Origin: Rubrivivax gelatinosus
GTDB taxonomy: Bacteria; Pseudomonadota; Gammaproteobacteria; Burkholderiales; Burkholderiaceae_C
NCBI RefSeq assembly: GCF_004340905.1
Contig: NZ_SLXD01000011.1
Coordinates: forward strand, 62,001 to 126,000
Direction of reading: 5' to 3'
Length of the DNA: 64,000 nucleotides
Of the stretch, positions 1-8,888 are shown one piece after another. Below the pieces are notes generated by a model. It did not search any database. It was not told the origin of the DNA and worked only from the letters and a program-made list of their open reading frames with translations. Within the stretch, counting starts at the first letter, position 1. Each line of letters starts with the position of its first letter. The position numbers were made by a program, and so were the translations under genes.

Positions 1-150
<150 letters not shown>

Positions 151-202
151 CGCCTGCCCGCGCCGTATGCTCGGCGGCGTTCCCCCCCTCGCCGACCTCT
201 TC

Positions 203-1477
203 ATGCTCGTTCGCAACATCACCCTGCCCGACGGCCGCAGCGGCCTGGACCTGCTGGTCCAGGACGGCCGCATCGCCGCCCTCGGCCCCGCGCTCTCCGC
301 GCCCGAAGGCACGCCGGTCGTCGACGGCGGCGGCTGGCTCGTCAGCCCGCCTTTCGTCGACGCGCACTTCCACATGGACGCGACGCTCAGCTACGGGCTG
401 CCGCGCATCAACGCCAGCGGCACGCTGCTCGAAGGCATCGCGCTGTGGGGCGAGCTCAAACCGCTGCTGACGCAGGAGGCGCTGGTCGAACGGGCGCTGC
501 AGTACTGCGACTGGGCGGTGGCGCGCGGCCTGCTGGCGATCCGCAGCCACGTCGACGTCTGCGACCCGCGGCTGCTGGCCGTCGAGGCGCTGCTGGAGGT
601 GAAGAAGCGCGTCGCGCCCTATCTGGACCTGCAGCTCGTCGCCTTCCCGCAGGACGGCGTGCTGCGTTCGCCGGGTGCACTCGCCAACCTGGAGCGTGCG
701 CTGGACCTGGGTGTCGACGTCGTCGGCGGCATTCCGCACTTCGAACGCACGATGGCGGACGGGGCGGCGAGCGTGAAGCTGCTGTGCGAGATCGCCGCGC
801 GCCGCGGCCTGCGTGTGGACATGCACTGCGACGAGAGCGACGACCCGCTGTCGCGCCATGTCGAGACGCTGGCTTACGAGACCCAGCGCCTGGGCCTGCA
901 GGGCCGCGTCACCGGCTCGCACCTGACGTCGATGCACTCGATGGACAACTACTACGTCAGCAAGCTGCTGCCGCTGATGGCCGAGGCCGGGCTGCACGCG
1001 GTGGCCAACCCGCTGATCAACATCACGCTGCAGGGCCGCCACGACAGCTATCCGAAGCGCCGCGGCATGACGCGGGTGCCCGAGCTGCTGGCGGCCGGCG
1101 TCAACGTCGGCTTCGGCCACGACTGCGTGCTCGACCCCTGGTATTCGCTCGGCTCGGGCGACATGCTGGACGTGGCGGCGATGGGGCTGCACGTCGCGCA
1201 GATGACCTCACAGGCCGGCATGCGCCAGTGCTTCGACGCGGTGACGGTGAACAACGCGCGCATCCTGGGGCTGGAGGGCTACGGCCTGGAGCCCGGCTGC
1301 CGCGCCGACTTCGTGCTGCTGCAGGCGCGTTCGCCCGCCGAGGCGATCCGGCTGCGCGCCCAGCGCCTGCTGGTGGTGCGTGGCGGCCGGGTGCTGTCGC
1401 GCATGGCGCCGGCCAGCGCCGAGCTGTCGCTGCCGGGGCGGCCCGTGACCGTGGATTTCACGCTACAACGTTCCTAG
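203..1477 (+). CDS. codA: Cytosine deaminase-type amidohydrolase
   Basis: This is a metal-dependent amidohydrolase of about 424 residues, the size of E. coli CodA, which deaminates cytosine to uracil. The H-x-H metal motif is DAHFHMD (His55/His57 from this start). Later come SHVDVCD, the HCDE block and GHDCVLDPW, in the order seen in cytosine deaminases. I start at ATG 203 (MLVRNITLPDG) because the first conserved beta strand begins there; an in-frame ATG at 167 would add 12 unlikely residues. It follows upp directly, which supports cytosine or a related pyrimidine/creatinine-like ring as substrate. Exact substrate is not proven by sequence. Confidence 0.85.
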   Translation: MLVRNITLPDGRSGLDLLVQDGRIAALGPALSAPEGTPVVDGGGWLVSPPFVDAHFHMDATLSYGLPRINASGTLLEGIALWGELKPLLTQEALVERALQYCDWAVARGLLAIRSHVDVCDPRLLAVEALLEVKKRVAPYLDLQLVAFPQDGVLRSPGALANLERALDLGVDVVGGIPHFERTMADGAASVKLLCEIAARRGLRVDMHCDESDDPLSRHVETLAYETQRLGLQGRVTGSHLTSMHSMDNYYVSKLLPLMAEAGLHAVANPLINITLQGRHDSYPKRRGMTRVPELLAAGVNVGFGHDCVLDPWYSLGSGDMLDVAAMGLHVAQMTSQAGMRQCFDAVTVNNARILGLEGYGLEPGCRADFVLLQARSPAEAIRLRAQRLLVVRGGRVLSRMAPASAELSLPGRPVTVDFTLQRS

Positions 1478-1561
1478 GGGCAGGGTGCCCCAGGGGGTTC
1501 AGGGGGGCTTGGCTAGAATCGATCGGCCCTGGCAAGCCCAAAGCTGTAACCCGTTCCCCCC

Positions 1562-2179
1562 ATGAAACTCATCGGTTCGCTCACCAGCCCCTACGTCCGC
1601 AAGGTGCGCGTCGTCATGGCCGAGAAGAAGCTGGACTTCCAGCTCGTGCTGGAAGACGTCTGGGGCACGGACGCCATCCTCAAGTCCAACCCGCTGGGCA
1701 AGGTGCCCTGTCTGGTGATGGAAGGTGGCGAGGCGGTCTTCGACTCGCGCGTGATCGTCGAGTACCTGGAGACGCTGTCGCCGGTCGGCAAGCTGATCCC
1801 GCCGTCGGGCCGCGAACGTGTCGAGGTGCGCACCTGGGAAGCGCTGGCCGACGGCGTGCTGGACGCGCTGATCCTCGCGCGCCTGGAAGCCACCTGGAAC
1901 GGCCGTGCCGAAGGCGAGCGGTCGCAGGCCTGGATCGATCGCCAGATGACCAAGGTGCAGGCCAGCCTGAAGGCGATGAGCCAGGGGCTGGGCGAGCGCG
2001 CCTGGTGCGCCGGCAACCACTACACGCTGGCCGACGTCGCCGTCGGCTGCGCGCTGGGCTACCTGGACTTCCGTTTCCCGGAAGTCGACTGGCGCAGCCC
2101 GTACCCGAACCTCGCCAAGCTGGCCGAGAAGCTCGCCGCACGGCAGAGCTTCATCGACACCGCGCCGCCGCGCGGCTGA
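1562..2179 (+). CDS. Glutathione S-transferase family protein
   Basis: A 205-residue cytosolic GST. The N-terminal thioredoxin-fold domain (about 1-78) begins MKLIGSLTSPYVRKVRV, has the cis-proline segment GKVPCLV and the glutathione-contacting EAVFDSRVIVEYL. The all-helical C-terminal domain includes YTLADVAVGCALGYLD, the N-capping box typical of the fold. It resembles the YibF-like/stringent-starvation-related branch of bacterial GSTs rather than a detoxification-specific class. A TAGAAT -10-like box lies at 1514-1519. It is convergent with eutC, with a gap of only three bases. Substrate unknown. Confidence 0.85.
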   Translation: MKLIGSLTSPYVRKVRVVMAEKKLDFQLVLEDVWGTDAILKSNPLGKVPCLVMEGGEAVFDSRVIVEYLETLSPVGKLIPPSGRERVEVRTWEALADGVLDALILARLEATWNGRAEGERSQAWIDRQMTKVQASLKAMSQGLGERAWCAGNHYTLADVAVGCALGYLDFRFPEVDWRSPYPNLAKLAEKLAARQSFIDTAPPRG

Positions 2180-2182
2180 ACC

Positions 2183-2974
2183 TCAGCCGCCCAGCAGGAA
2201 GCTCGCCTGCAGGTCCAGCGGCGGCACCGGCGGTTCGCTTTCGTCCTTCAGCTCGACGCCGCTCAGGCGGCGGCGGCGCGCTTCGTCCAGCAGCCAGGCC
2301 AGGCGCGACGCCGCGGCCTCGACCGGCAGGCCTTCGGGGCGCACGTTGGAGATGCAGTTGCGCTCGGCGTCGCTGCGACCGGGGCGCGGCGCCCAGGTCA
2401 GGTACAGGCCCAGGCTGTCGGGTGAACTGAGGCCCGGGCGTTCGCCGATCACGATGACGACGATGCGTGCGCCCAGCGCGTGGCCGATCTCGTCGCCGAT
2501 CGCCACACGCGCCTGCTCGACCACCGCCACCGGTGCGAAACGCCAGCCGCGGCGCAAGCTGCCGCGCAGCGCGGCGATCAGGGCCGCGGCGTGGCGTTCG
2601 GCGGCCAGCGTCGACAGCCCGTCGGCGATGACCAGCGCCAGGTCCGGCGGCTGCTCGGGCGCCGGCAGTTCGCGCAGCAGGGCGCACGAGGCCTCGTCCA
2701 GTCGCCGGCCCAGATCAGGGCGTTTCAGGTAGCTCGCGCGGTCGGGCGCGGCGCTGTGCAGGCGCAGCGTCGCCAGGCCCAGCGCGGCGATGCCGGCTTG
2801 GACCGCGTCGGCGTCGAAGGGCCGGTGCACGGCGTCGCGCGCCTCGGCGTGCGCGCGCTGGAAGTCCAGATGCGCGGCGGTCGGCAGGCTGACGCCGGCA
2901 CGGCCCAGGCCGATGCGCGCCGGCGTGTGGCGGGCGAGCGCCCGCCAGGGTTCGGGGGTGACGGCGTCGTTCAT
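2183..2974 (-). CDS. eutC: Ethanolamine ammonia-lyase small subunit
   Basis: The 263-residue small subunit of the adenosylcobalamin-dependent ethanolamine ammonia-lyase, which converts ethanolamine to acetaldehyde and ammonia. Family hallmarks include the run beginning LALVIADGLST, the cobalamin-contacting IGERPGLSSPDSLGLYLTW and CISNVRPEGL. The ATG at 2972-2974 overlaps the eutB stop by four bases (ATGA), so the two subunits are translationally coupled. No microcompartment shell genes, EutE or EutG are present nearby. This is therefore the simple shell-less form, common in Burkholderiales and Pseudomonas, usually used to obtain nitrogen. Confidence 0.95.
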   Translation of the reverse strand: MNDAVTPEPWRALARHTPARIGLGRAGVSLPTAAHLDFQRAHAEARDAVHRPFDADAVQAGIAALGLATLRLHSAAPDRASYLKRPDLGRRLDEASCALLRELPAPEQPPDLALVIADGLSTLAAERHAAALIAALRGSLRRGWRFAPVAVVEQARVAIGDEIGHALGARIVVIVIGERPGLSSPDSLGLYLTWAPRPGRSDAERNCISNVRPEGLPVEAAASRLAWLLDEARRRRLSGVELKDESEPPVPPLDLQASFLLGG

Positions 2975-4368
2975 CCGGCGATCCGGGCGAAAGCCGGCGG
3001 CAGGCCGGCGAGCAATCGGTCGGGCGCGCCGGGTTCGGTGATCTGCATCGCCTCCAGCCAGCGTTCGAACTCGGGCGCGGGCCTCAGGCCCAGCACACGG
3101 CGCAGGTACAGCGCGTCGTGGAAGGACGTGCTCTGGTAGTTCAGCATCACGTCGTCGGCGCCGGGCACGCCCATCACGAAGCTGCAGCCGGCCACGCCCA
3201 GCAGCGTCAGCAGCGTGTCCATGTCGTCCTGGTCGGCTTCGGCGTGGTTGGTGTAGCAGACGTCGCAGCCCATCGGCAGGCCCAGCAGCTTGGCGCAGAA
3301 GTGGTCCTCGAGCCCGGCACGCTGGATCTGCTTGCCGTCGTAGAGGTACTCCGGGCCGATGAAGCCGACGACGCTGTTGACCAGCAGCGGACTGAAGTGG
3401 CGCGCGACGGCGTAGGCGCGCGCCTCGATCGTCTGCTGGTCGCAGCCGTGGTGCGCGCCAGCCGACAGCGCGCTGCCCTGGCCGGTCTCGAAGTACATGA
3501 CGTTGTCGCCGCGGGCGCCGTCGTCGAAGAGCGCGCCGCGCTGCAGCGAGCGCGCCGCCGCCTGCGCCTGGCCGAGCAGCGCGAGGTCGATGCCGAAGCT
3601 GCGGTTGGTCGCCTCGGTGCCGCCGATCGACTGGAACACCAGGTCCACCGGCGCGCCGGCCTCGATGCAGCGCAGCGTGTTCGTCACGTGCGTCAGCACG
3701 CAGCTCTGGGTGGGGATCTGCCAGCGCTGGATCACGGCGTCGAGCATCTGCAGCAGCCGCGTCACCTGGGCGACGTTGTCGCCGGCCGGGTTGATGCCGA
3801 CGACGGCGTCGCCGCTGCCGTGCAGCAGGCCGTCGAGCACGCTGGCGGCGATGCCGGCGGCGTCGTCGGTCGGGTGGTTGGGCTGCAGCCGCGTCGCCAT
3901 GCGCCCGGGCAGGCCGATCGTGTCGCGAAAGCGCGTGTGCACGCGGCACTTGCGCGCCACCAGCACCAGGTCCTGGATGCGCATGATCTTGCTGACCGCG
4001 GCGGCCATCTCCGGCGTCAGCCCGGGCGCCAGCGCGGCGAGCACGGGTTCCGTCGCTGCGTCGCTCAGCAGCCAGTCGCGAAACCCGCCCACCGTCAGGT
4101 GCGCCACCGGCGCGAACGCGGCGGCGTCGTGGGTGTCGACGATCAGCCGCGTGACCTCGTCGTCCTCGTAAGGCACGACGGTTTCGTTGAGGAAGGCCGC
4201 CAGCGGCAGCTCGGCCAGCGCGTGCTGGGCGGCGGCGCGTTCGGCGCGGCTGCTGGCGGCGACGCCGGCCAGCTCGTCGCCGGAGCGTGCCGGCGTCGCA
4301 CGCGCCATCAGCGTGCGCAGGTCCTCGAAGACGTGGCGCGTGCCGCCGACGACGTGCGACCAGCTCAC
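2971..4368 (-). CDS. eutB: Ethanolamine ammonia-lyase large subunit
   Basis: The catalytic TIM-barrel subunit of ethanolamine ammonia-lyase. Conserved blocks include RSGDELAGVAA near the N-terminus, the ATP/B12-associated VGDAVVGINP-like region (GDAVVGINPAGDN), YFETGQGSALSAGA and VVGFIGPEYLYDGKQ. The homologous start falls just before VVGGTRHVFEDL, where there is no ATG. I choose GTG 4366-4368 (about 465 residues). An upstream start at 4449 would add 27 residues unlike the family. No Shine-Dalgarno is obvious at the GTG, so the exact start is uncertain. It forms a two-gene unit with eutC. Confidence 0.93.
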   Translation of the reverse strand: MSWSHVVGGTRHVFEDLRTLMARATPARSGDELAGVAASSRAERAAAQHALAELPLAAFLNETVVPYEDDEVTRLIVDTHDAAAFAPVAHLTVGGFRDWLLSDAATEPVLAALAPGLTPEMAAAVSKIMRIQDLVLVARKCRVHTRFRDTIGLPGRMATRLQPNHPTDDAAGIAASVLDGLLHGSGDAVVGINPAGDNVAQVTRLLQMLDAVIQRWQIPTQSCVLTHVTNTLRCIEAGAPVDLVFQSIGGTEATNRSFGIDLALLGQAQAAARSLQRGALFDDGARGDNVMYFETGQGSALSAGAHHGCDQQTIEARAYAVARHFSPLLVNSVVGFIGPEYLYDGKQIQRAGLEDHFCAKLLGLPMGCDVCYTNHAEADQDDMDTLLTLLGVAGCSFVMGVPGADDVMLNYQSTSFHDALYLRRVLGLRPAPEFERWLEAMQITEPGAPDRLLAGLPPAFARIAG

Positions 4369-4459
4369 GGGGGTGGGCGACGCTGTGCCATGGGCGCAGT
4401 GTGGGCCCCGCGGCCGCTGCCGGCCAAGACCCCGGCCTGAGGTGGGCAAGCGCCGGCCG

Positions 4460-5041
4460 CTAAGGCACGCCGGCCATGTCCGGCAGGCGGTGGGCGATGC
4501 CCTTGTGGCAGTCGATGCAGGTCTTCTCGCCGCGCGCCAGCGGGCCGCTGTGCGCGTTCTGCGCGCGCGGGCTCTGGCGCGTGAAGTCCATGTAGTCGTA
4601 GTCGTGGCAGTTGCGGCACTCGAGCGAGTTGTTCGCCTTCAGCCGCTTCCACTCGTGCTCGGCCAGCGTGCGGCGCATGGCCTCGAACTTCTCCGGCGTG
4701 TCGATGCTGCCGAAGACCTTGCCCCAGACCTCCTTGGAGGCCTGCATCTTGCGCGCCATCTTGTCGGTCCAGTCGTGCGGCACGTGGCAGTCGCTGCACT
4801 TGGCGCGCACGCCGGAGCGGTTGGTGAAGTGGATGGTGTTCTGCAGCTCGGCGTAGACGTTGGTCTTCATCTCGTGGCAGCCGATGCAGAAGCGTTCGGT
4901 GTTGGTGGCTTCCAGCGCCGTGTTGAAGCCGCCCCAGAACAGCACGCCGGCGACGAAGCCGCCGACGGTCAGGAAGCCGAGGCTGTAGTAGGTGCTGGGG
5001 CGTCCCAGCACCTTCCAGTAGCGCTTGAGCAGGCTCAGCAT
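4460..5041 (-). CDS. napC: NapC tetraheme quinol dehydrogenase
   Basis: A 193-residue membrane-anchored cytochrome c of the NapC/NirT family that takes electrons from quinol and passes them to NapAB. One N-terminal transmembrane helix covers about residues 18-38. Four CxxCH heme sites follow: CIGCH (52), CSDCH (82), CRNCH (142) and CIDCH (175). It is the last gene of napEDABC, starting 15 bases after the napB stop. No napG/napH are present, so NapC is the only visible quinol-oxidising route here. Confidence 0.96.
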   Translation of the reverse strand: MLSLLKRYWKVLGRPSTYYSLGFLTVGGFVAGVLFWGGFNTALEATNTERFCIGCHEMKTNVYAELQNTIHFTNRSGVRAKCSDCHVPHDWTDKMARKMQASKEVWGKVFGSIDTPEKFEAMRRTLAEHEWKRLKANNSLECRNCHDYDYMDFTRQSPRAQNAHSGPLARGEKTCIDCHKGIAHRLPDMAGVP

Positions 5042-5056
5042 CGTGGCGCGCCCGGG

Positions 5057-5518
5057 TCAGCGCCGCGGTGCCGGCGGGTTCTGCTGGGCGCGCAGCAGCT
5101 GGTCGACGTCGACGAAGCGGTTGTCCACCAGCGGCGGCAGGTTGACCTGCGGCACGTGGCACTGGGTGCAGAAGTAGCGCCGCGGCGCCAGCTCGGCGAG
5201 GTGGTTGCCACGCCGGTCCAGGTAGTGCGTGACGCTGACCATCGGCGCGCCGCTCTCCTGGGTGCGCGTGCGCGCATGGCAGAACATGCAGCGGTTGGCG
5301 TTCTTGTCGAGCTGGTAGTTGTCGATCTTGTGCGGGATCACCGGCGGCTGCATCGCGTAGTTGCGCACGCGGCGGATGTCCGAGTTGTCGGAGTTGACCA
5401 GCGGCGGCGGCGGCGTCGTCTCCTCGATCGGCGCGCCGCGCATCGGGTCGGTGGTGTCGACGGCCTGGGCCAGCGCCGCCGTCAGCGCCAGCGCGGCCAG
5501 CAGCGCGAGGCGCTTCAT
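5057..5518 (-). CDS. napB: NapB diheme electron-transfer subunit
   Basis: The 153-residue periplasmic small subunit of nitrate reductase. A cleavable signal peptide ([19 protein letters not shown]) is followed by the family segment MRGAPIEE. There are two heme c sites, CMFCH at 77 and CTQCH at 117, with the histidine ligands near HKIDNY and VTHYLDRR expected for bis-His ligation. The ATG overlaps the napA stop by four bases. It shuttles electrons from NapC to the Mo/FeS subunit NapA. Confidence 0.96.
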   Translation of the reverse strand: MKRLALLAALALTAALAQAVDTTDPMRGAPIEETTPPPPLVNSDNSDIRRVRNYAMQPPVIPHKIDNYQLDKNANRCMFCHARTRTQESGAPMVSVTHYLDRRGNHLAELAPRRYFCTQCHVPQVNLPPLVDNRFVDVDQLLRAQQNPPAPRR

Positions 5519-8130
5519 ATCGTGCCCCCCTGCGGCGGCATGCCGCCGGCGCGGCGGATGCTGACGGCGCACTTCTTGAAGTCGGTCTGCAGCGAGATCG
5601 GGCAGGTGGCGTCCAGCGTCAGCTTGTTGATCAGCTGGCTGGCGTCGAACCAGGGCACGAACACCAGCCCGCGCGGCGGCTTGTTGCGCCCGCGGGTCTC
5701 GACGCGTGTGCGCATGCTGCCGCGGCGCGACGTGAGCTCGACGATCTCGCCGCGGCGCACGCCCAGTGCACGTGCGTCCTCGGGGTGCAGGTAGCAGACG
5801 GCGTTGGGGAAGGCGCGGTAGAGCTCGGGCACGCGCCGCGTCATCGAGCCCGAGTGCCAGTGCTCGAGCACGCGCCCGGTGCACAGCCAGTACGGGAACT
5901 CCTGGTCGGGCTCCTCGGCCGCCGGCTCGTAGGGCAGGGCGTAGATCACCGCCTTGCCGTCGGGGTGGCCGTAGAAGCGCACGCCCTCGCCGGGCTTGAC
6001 GTAGGGGTCGCTGCCTTCGCGGTAGCGCCACAGCGTCTCCTTGCCGTCGACCACCGGCCAGCGCAGGCCGGGCACCTGGTGGTAGGTGTCGAAGGGCGCG
6101 AGGTCGTGGCCGTGGCCGCGGCCGAAACGCGCGTACTCCTCGAACAGCCCCTTCTGCACGTAGAAGCCGAAGCTGCGCGCGTCGTCGTTGTCGTAGCCGG
6201 CTTCCATCTGCGACAGCGGGAACTTGTCGACCTCGCCGTTGCGGAACAGCAGGTCGAACATCGTCTTGCCGCGCAGCGCCGGCTTGCGCGCCAGCAGCTC
6301 CGCGGGCCAGACCTCTTCCATCCTGAAGCGCTTGCTGAACTCCATCAGCTGCCAGAGGTCCGAACGCGCCTGGCCGGGCGGCTTGACGAGCTGGTGCCAG
6401 AACTGGGTGCGCCGCTCGGCGTTGCCGTAGGCGCCCTCCTTCTCGACCCACATCGCGGTCGGCAGGATCAGGTCGGCGGCCATCGTCGTGACCGTCGGGT
6501 AGGCGTCCGAGACGACGATGAAGTTGGCCGGGTTGCGGTAGCCCGGCAGCGCCTCCTTCATGATGTTCGGCGCGGCCTGCATGTTGTTGTTGACCTGCAC
6601 CCAGTAGGCGTTGAGCTTGCCGTCGCGCAGCATGCGGTTCTGCAGCACCGCGTGATAACCCGGCTTGGCCGGGATCGTGCCGGGCGGCAGCTGCCAGATC
6701 TCCTCGGCCGTCGCGCGGTGCTTGGGGTTGGTCACCACCATGTCGGCCGGCAGCCGGTGGCTGAAGGTGCCGACCTCGCGCGCGGTGCCGCAGGCCGAAG
6801 GCTGGCCGGTCAGCGAGAACGGGCCGCTGCCGGGGCGGCTGATCTTGCCGGTCAGCAGGTGCAGGTTGTAGAGCAGGTTGGAGCACCAGGTGCCGCGTGT
6901 GTGCTGGTTGAAGCCCATCGTGAAGTACGAGGTGAGCTTCAGCTTGGGGTCGGCGTAGAGCTCGGCCAGCGCCAGCAGGCGCTCGCGCGGCACCTTGGAC
7001 AGCTCGGCCGTGTAGTCCAGCGTGTAGGGCGCGACGAAACGCGCGTATTCCTCGAAGCTCGCCGGCCGCGACGCCCCCGGATCCTGCGCGTGGGCGGCCT
7101 TGCGCTGCAGCGGGTGCTCGGGGCGCAGGCCGTAGCCGATGTCGTCGGTGCCGACGACGAAGCGCGTGTGGCGGTCGAGGAAGGCGCGGTCGTAGGCCTT
7201 CTTCTGGATGATGTGGTTGGCGATGTAGTTGAGGATCGCCAGGTCGGTCTGCGGGCGGAAGGTCAGCGTCAGGTCCGACAGCTCGTAGCAGCGGTGCTCG
7301 AAGACCGACAGCGTCGCGACCTTGACGTGCGGCGCCGACAGCCGCCGGTCGGTGATGCGCGTCCAGAGGATCGGGTGCATCTCGGCCATGTTCGAGCCCC
7401 AGAGCACGAAGGCGTCGGCCTGCTCGATGTCGTCGTAGACGCCCATCGGCTCGTCCATGCCGAAGGTGCGCATGAAGCCGGCGACGGCACTGGCCATGCA
7501 GTGGCGCGCGTTCGGGTCGATGTTGTTGCTGCGGAACCCGGCCTTGAACAGCTTGGCCGCGGCGTAGCCTTCCCAGACCGTCCACTGGCCCGAGCCGAAC
7601 ATGCCCACGCCCTCCGGGCCACGCGCCTTCAGCGCGCGCTTGAACTGCTCGGCCATGGTGTCAAAGGCCACGTCCCAGCTGACCGGCTGGAATTCGCCGT
7701 CCTTGGCGTAGCGCCCGTCCTTCATGCGCAGCAGCGGCGTCGTCAGGCGGTCGGCGCCGTACATGATCTTGGAGAGGAAGTAGCCCTTGACGCAGTTGAT
7801 GCCGCGGTTGACCTCGGAGTTCGGGTCGCCGTGGGTGGCGACGACGCGGCCGTCCTTGACGGCGACGCTGACGCCGCAGCCGACGCCGCAGAAGCGGCAC
7901 GGCGCCTTGGACCATTTGAGCTGCGTGCGCGCGGCGTCGGTGACGACGTTCTGCGCGCCGGCCTCCTGCGGCAGCCCGGCGGCCAGCGCCGTCGTCGCGG
8001 CGGCGCTGGCGCGCACGAAGTCGCGGCGCGTCAGCGCCGGGGCCGCCACGGTGGCGGCGGCGTGCGTGGCCGGCGGCGGGCTGGCGAGATCGGCTTCCGG
8101 GGCGATCGGCACGACCATCGGTGCGTTCAC
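5515..8130 (-). CDS. napA: Periplasmic nitrate reductase catalytic subunit
   Basis: An 871-residue Mo-bis-MGD oxidoreductase reducing nitrate to nitrite in the periplasm. The [4Fe-4S] cysteines are C78, C81, C85 and C113 (CRFCGVGCG ... NCVKG). The molybdenum-ligating cysteine is C211 in NARHCMAS. A twin-arginine motif, [10 protein letters not shown] at 34-43, shows Tat export of the folded enzyme. It is preceded by an unusually long 33-residue, Ala/Pro-rich N-terminal extension compared with E. coli NapA. A shorter product could come only from the ATG at codon 5. It sits between napD (the Tat chaperone, four-base overlap) and napB (four-base overlap). Confidence 0.97.
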   Translation of the reverse strand: MNAPMVVPIAPEADLASPPPATHAAATVAAPALTRRDFVRASAAATTALAAGLPQEAGAQNVVTDAARTQLKWSKAPCRFCGVGCGVSVAVKDGRVVATHGDPNSEVNRGINCVKGYFLSKIMYGADRLTTPLLRMKDGRYAKDGEFQPVSWDVAFDTMAEQFKRALKARGPEGVGMFGSGQWTVWEGYAAAKLFKAGFRSNNIDPNARHCMASAVAGFMRTFGMDEPMGVYDDIEQADAFVLWGSNMAEMHPILWTRITDRRLSAPHVKVATLSVFEHRCYELSDLTLTFRPQTDLAILNYIANHIIQKKAYDRAFLDRHTRFVVGTDDIGYGLRPEHPLQRKAAHAQDPGASRPASFEEYARFVAPYTLDYTAELSKVPRERLLALAELYADPKLKLTSYFTMGFNQHTRGTWCSNLLYNLHLLTGKISRPGSGPFSLTGQPSACGTAREVGTFSHRLPADMVVTNPKHRATAEEIWQLPPGTIPAKPGYHAVLQNRMLRDGKLNAYWVQVNNNMQAAPNIMKEALPGYRNPANFIVVSDAYPTVTTMAADLILPTAMWVEKEGAYGNAERRTQFWHQLVKPPGQARSDLWQLMEFSKRFRMEEVWPAELLARKPALRGKTMFDLLFRNGEVDKFPLSQMEAGYDNDDARSFGFYVQKGLFEEYARFGRGHGHDLAPFDTYHQVPGLRWPVVDGKETLWRYREGSDPYVKPGEGVRFYGHPDGKAVIYALPYEPAAEEPDQEFPYWLCTGRVLEHWHSGSMTRRVPELYRAFPNAVCYLHPEDARALGVRRGEIVELTSRRGSMRTRVETRGRNKPPRGLVFVPWFDASQLINKLTLDATCPISLQTDFKKCAVSIRRAGGMPPQGGTI

Positions 8131-8423
8131 GGCGTGACTCCTTGCTGCAGCGCGGAGCGCGGCTCCGCGTGCTGATAGACCAGGGCGACGTTGAGCACGC
8201 CGGGCAGTTCGCGCAGCGCGTCGAGCACCTGCAGCACCGAGGCGGCGCCGACGCCTTCGACGACGACGGCGATGCGGCCGTCGTCGCCGGCGCCCACCAG
8301 CTCGGTGTCGGCGAGCGCGGTGATGGCCGTGCGCAGCGCGCCGACGGCCTCGGGCCGCGCCTGCACCAGCACGCCGGCGATGTGGATCTCCGGGTCGTCC
8401 GCGGTCTGGGGCGCGGTGCTCAT
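8127..8423 (-). CDS. napD: NapD assembly chaperone
   Basis: A 98-residue ferredoxin-fold chaperone that binds the NapA twin-arginine signal peptide and delays export until cofactors are inserted. The N-terminal strand [14 protein letters not shown] and the segment GRIAVVVEG ... [13 protein letters not shown] match the family. The ATG at 8421-8423 overlaps napE by four bases and the stop overlaps napA by four bases, so the whole napEDAB part is translationally coupled. A longer in-frame version starting at 8540 would run through napE and is rejected. Confidence 0.93.
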   Translation of the reverse strand: MSTAPQTADDPEIHIAGVLVQARPEAVGALRTAITALADTELVGAGDDGRIAVVVEGVGAASVLQVLDALRELPGVLNVALVYQHAEPRSALQQGVTP

Positions 8424-8614
8424 CGCGGCAGGTTCCCGGTCAGGAGCTGGACCATCCAGACGACGAAGCCCCAGCCGGCGACGATCAGCACCGCCAGCAG
8501 CGGCGCGGTGACGGTCGTCAGGAAGAGGAAGCTGCGCCACTCCTCCTGCCTCGTGGACGGGGCCTCGGGATCGGCAGGATGCACCGGCGCCCCGGGTGGC
8601 GGCTCGGCGTTCAT
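8420..8614 (-). CDS. napE: NapE small membrane protein
   Basis: A 64-residue protein, first gene of napEDABC. A hydrophilic N-terminus (about 1-27) precedes the conserved [19 protein letters not shown], then a single transmembrane helix (about 30-58). NapE is found at the head of nap operons in alpha- and betaproteobacteria, and its role is not defined. Its presence together with NapC but not NapF/G/H places this locus in the napEDABC class. An FNR/Dnr-type site lies about 78 bases upstream of the ATG. Confidence 0.88.
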   Translation of the reverse strand: MNAEPPPGAPVHPADPEAPSTRQEEWRSFLFLTTVTAPLLAVLIVAGWGFVVWMVQLLTGNLPR

Positions 8615-8661
8615 CGTGCCGGGCCCCGCAGGGGCGGGTGAAGGATCGGACTCACGCCCCG

Positions 8662-8699
8662 GTTATCGGCTATCCGCTCGCCGGCATGACCTAGGTCAA
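8662..8699 (-). promoter_or_regulatory. FNR/Dnr-type promoter of napEDABC
   Basis: On the minus strand, 8699-8686 reads TTGACCTAGGTCAT, a near-perfect CRP/FNR-family dyad (TTGAC-N4-GTCAA class). A GATAAC -10-like hexamer follows at 8667-8662. The dyad centre is about 28 bases upstream of the -10 centre, the geometry of a class II FNR-activated promoter (site near -41.5). Family knowledge: FNR, Anr or Dnr proteins control nap genes under oxygen limitation or with nitrogen oxides. The regulator itself is not in the window. Confidence 0.7.
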
Positions 8700-8774
8700 G
8701 TACGGTGACGCGTCGGGCACGGCGGACACCCGCTGCGGCCGGCGACCGCGGGCCGCTGGCCGCGGGCCGCTGGC

Positions 8775-8780
8775 TATACT
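8775..8780 (+). promoter_or_regulatory. Putative -10 box of metX leader
   Basis: TATACT lies about seven bases before the expected 5' end of the SAM-II riboswitch, so transcription would start at about 8787-8789 and the aptamer would form at once. No clear -35 box is visible in the GC-rich sequence upstream. Confidence 0.5.
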
Positions 8781-8789
8781 CCAGTCTCC

Positions 8790-8843
8790 AGCGCCGATTT
8801 GTTTCCTGATTGCGGGCGCTTTAACAAATGCCGCTAAAGAGGA
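8790..8843 (+). promoter_or_regulatory. SAM-II riboswitch aptamer
   Basis: The segment matches the SAM-II (metA-motif) architecture. P1 is formed by AGCGCC (8790-8795) with GGCGCT (8815-8820). The pseudoknot pairs ATTTGTT (8797-8803) with AACAAAT (8823-8829), seven perfect base pairs. The conserved tail CCGCTAAAGAGGA (8831-8843) carries the ribosome-binding purine run that SAM binding normally occludes. S-adenosylmethionine would therefore repress the downstream metX-metW genes. The aptamer is complete, and I saw no base that breaks the pairings. Confidence 0.9.
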
Positions 8844-8850
8844 CACCGAG

Positions 8851-8884
8851 ACCCGGTGCCCGCTGACGGCGGCGCCGGGTTTTT
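8851..8884 (+). terminator. Hairpin with T-run behind the SAM-II aptamer
   Basis: ACCCGGTGCC (8851-8860) pairs with GGCGCCGGGT (8871-8880), ten pairs with one G-U, followed by TTTTT (8880-8884). This has the form of an intrinsic terminator only seven bases after the aptamer and five bases before the metX ATG. It could act as a transcriptional attenuator for the riboswitch. Alternatively it is a hairpin in the metX 5' region with a GTG (8856-8858) inside it. Confidence 0.6.
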
Positions 8885-8888
8885 GCTT

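Noticed and set aside
445-2430. Long frame on the plus strand (661 codons)
   Set aside because: It runs across codA, gst and eutC in the wrong frame, is rich in Arg/Ala/Gly and has no domain. It is a shadow of GC-rich codon use.
7787-8137. Plus-strand frames opposite napA and napD
   Set aside because: They are antisense to genes with intact heme and Mo motifs, and are low-complexity Arg/Ala/Thr sequences.
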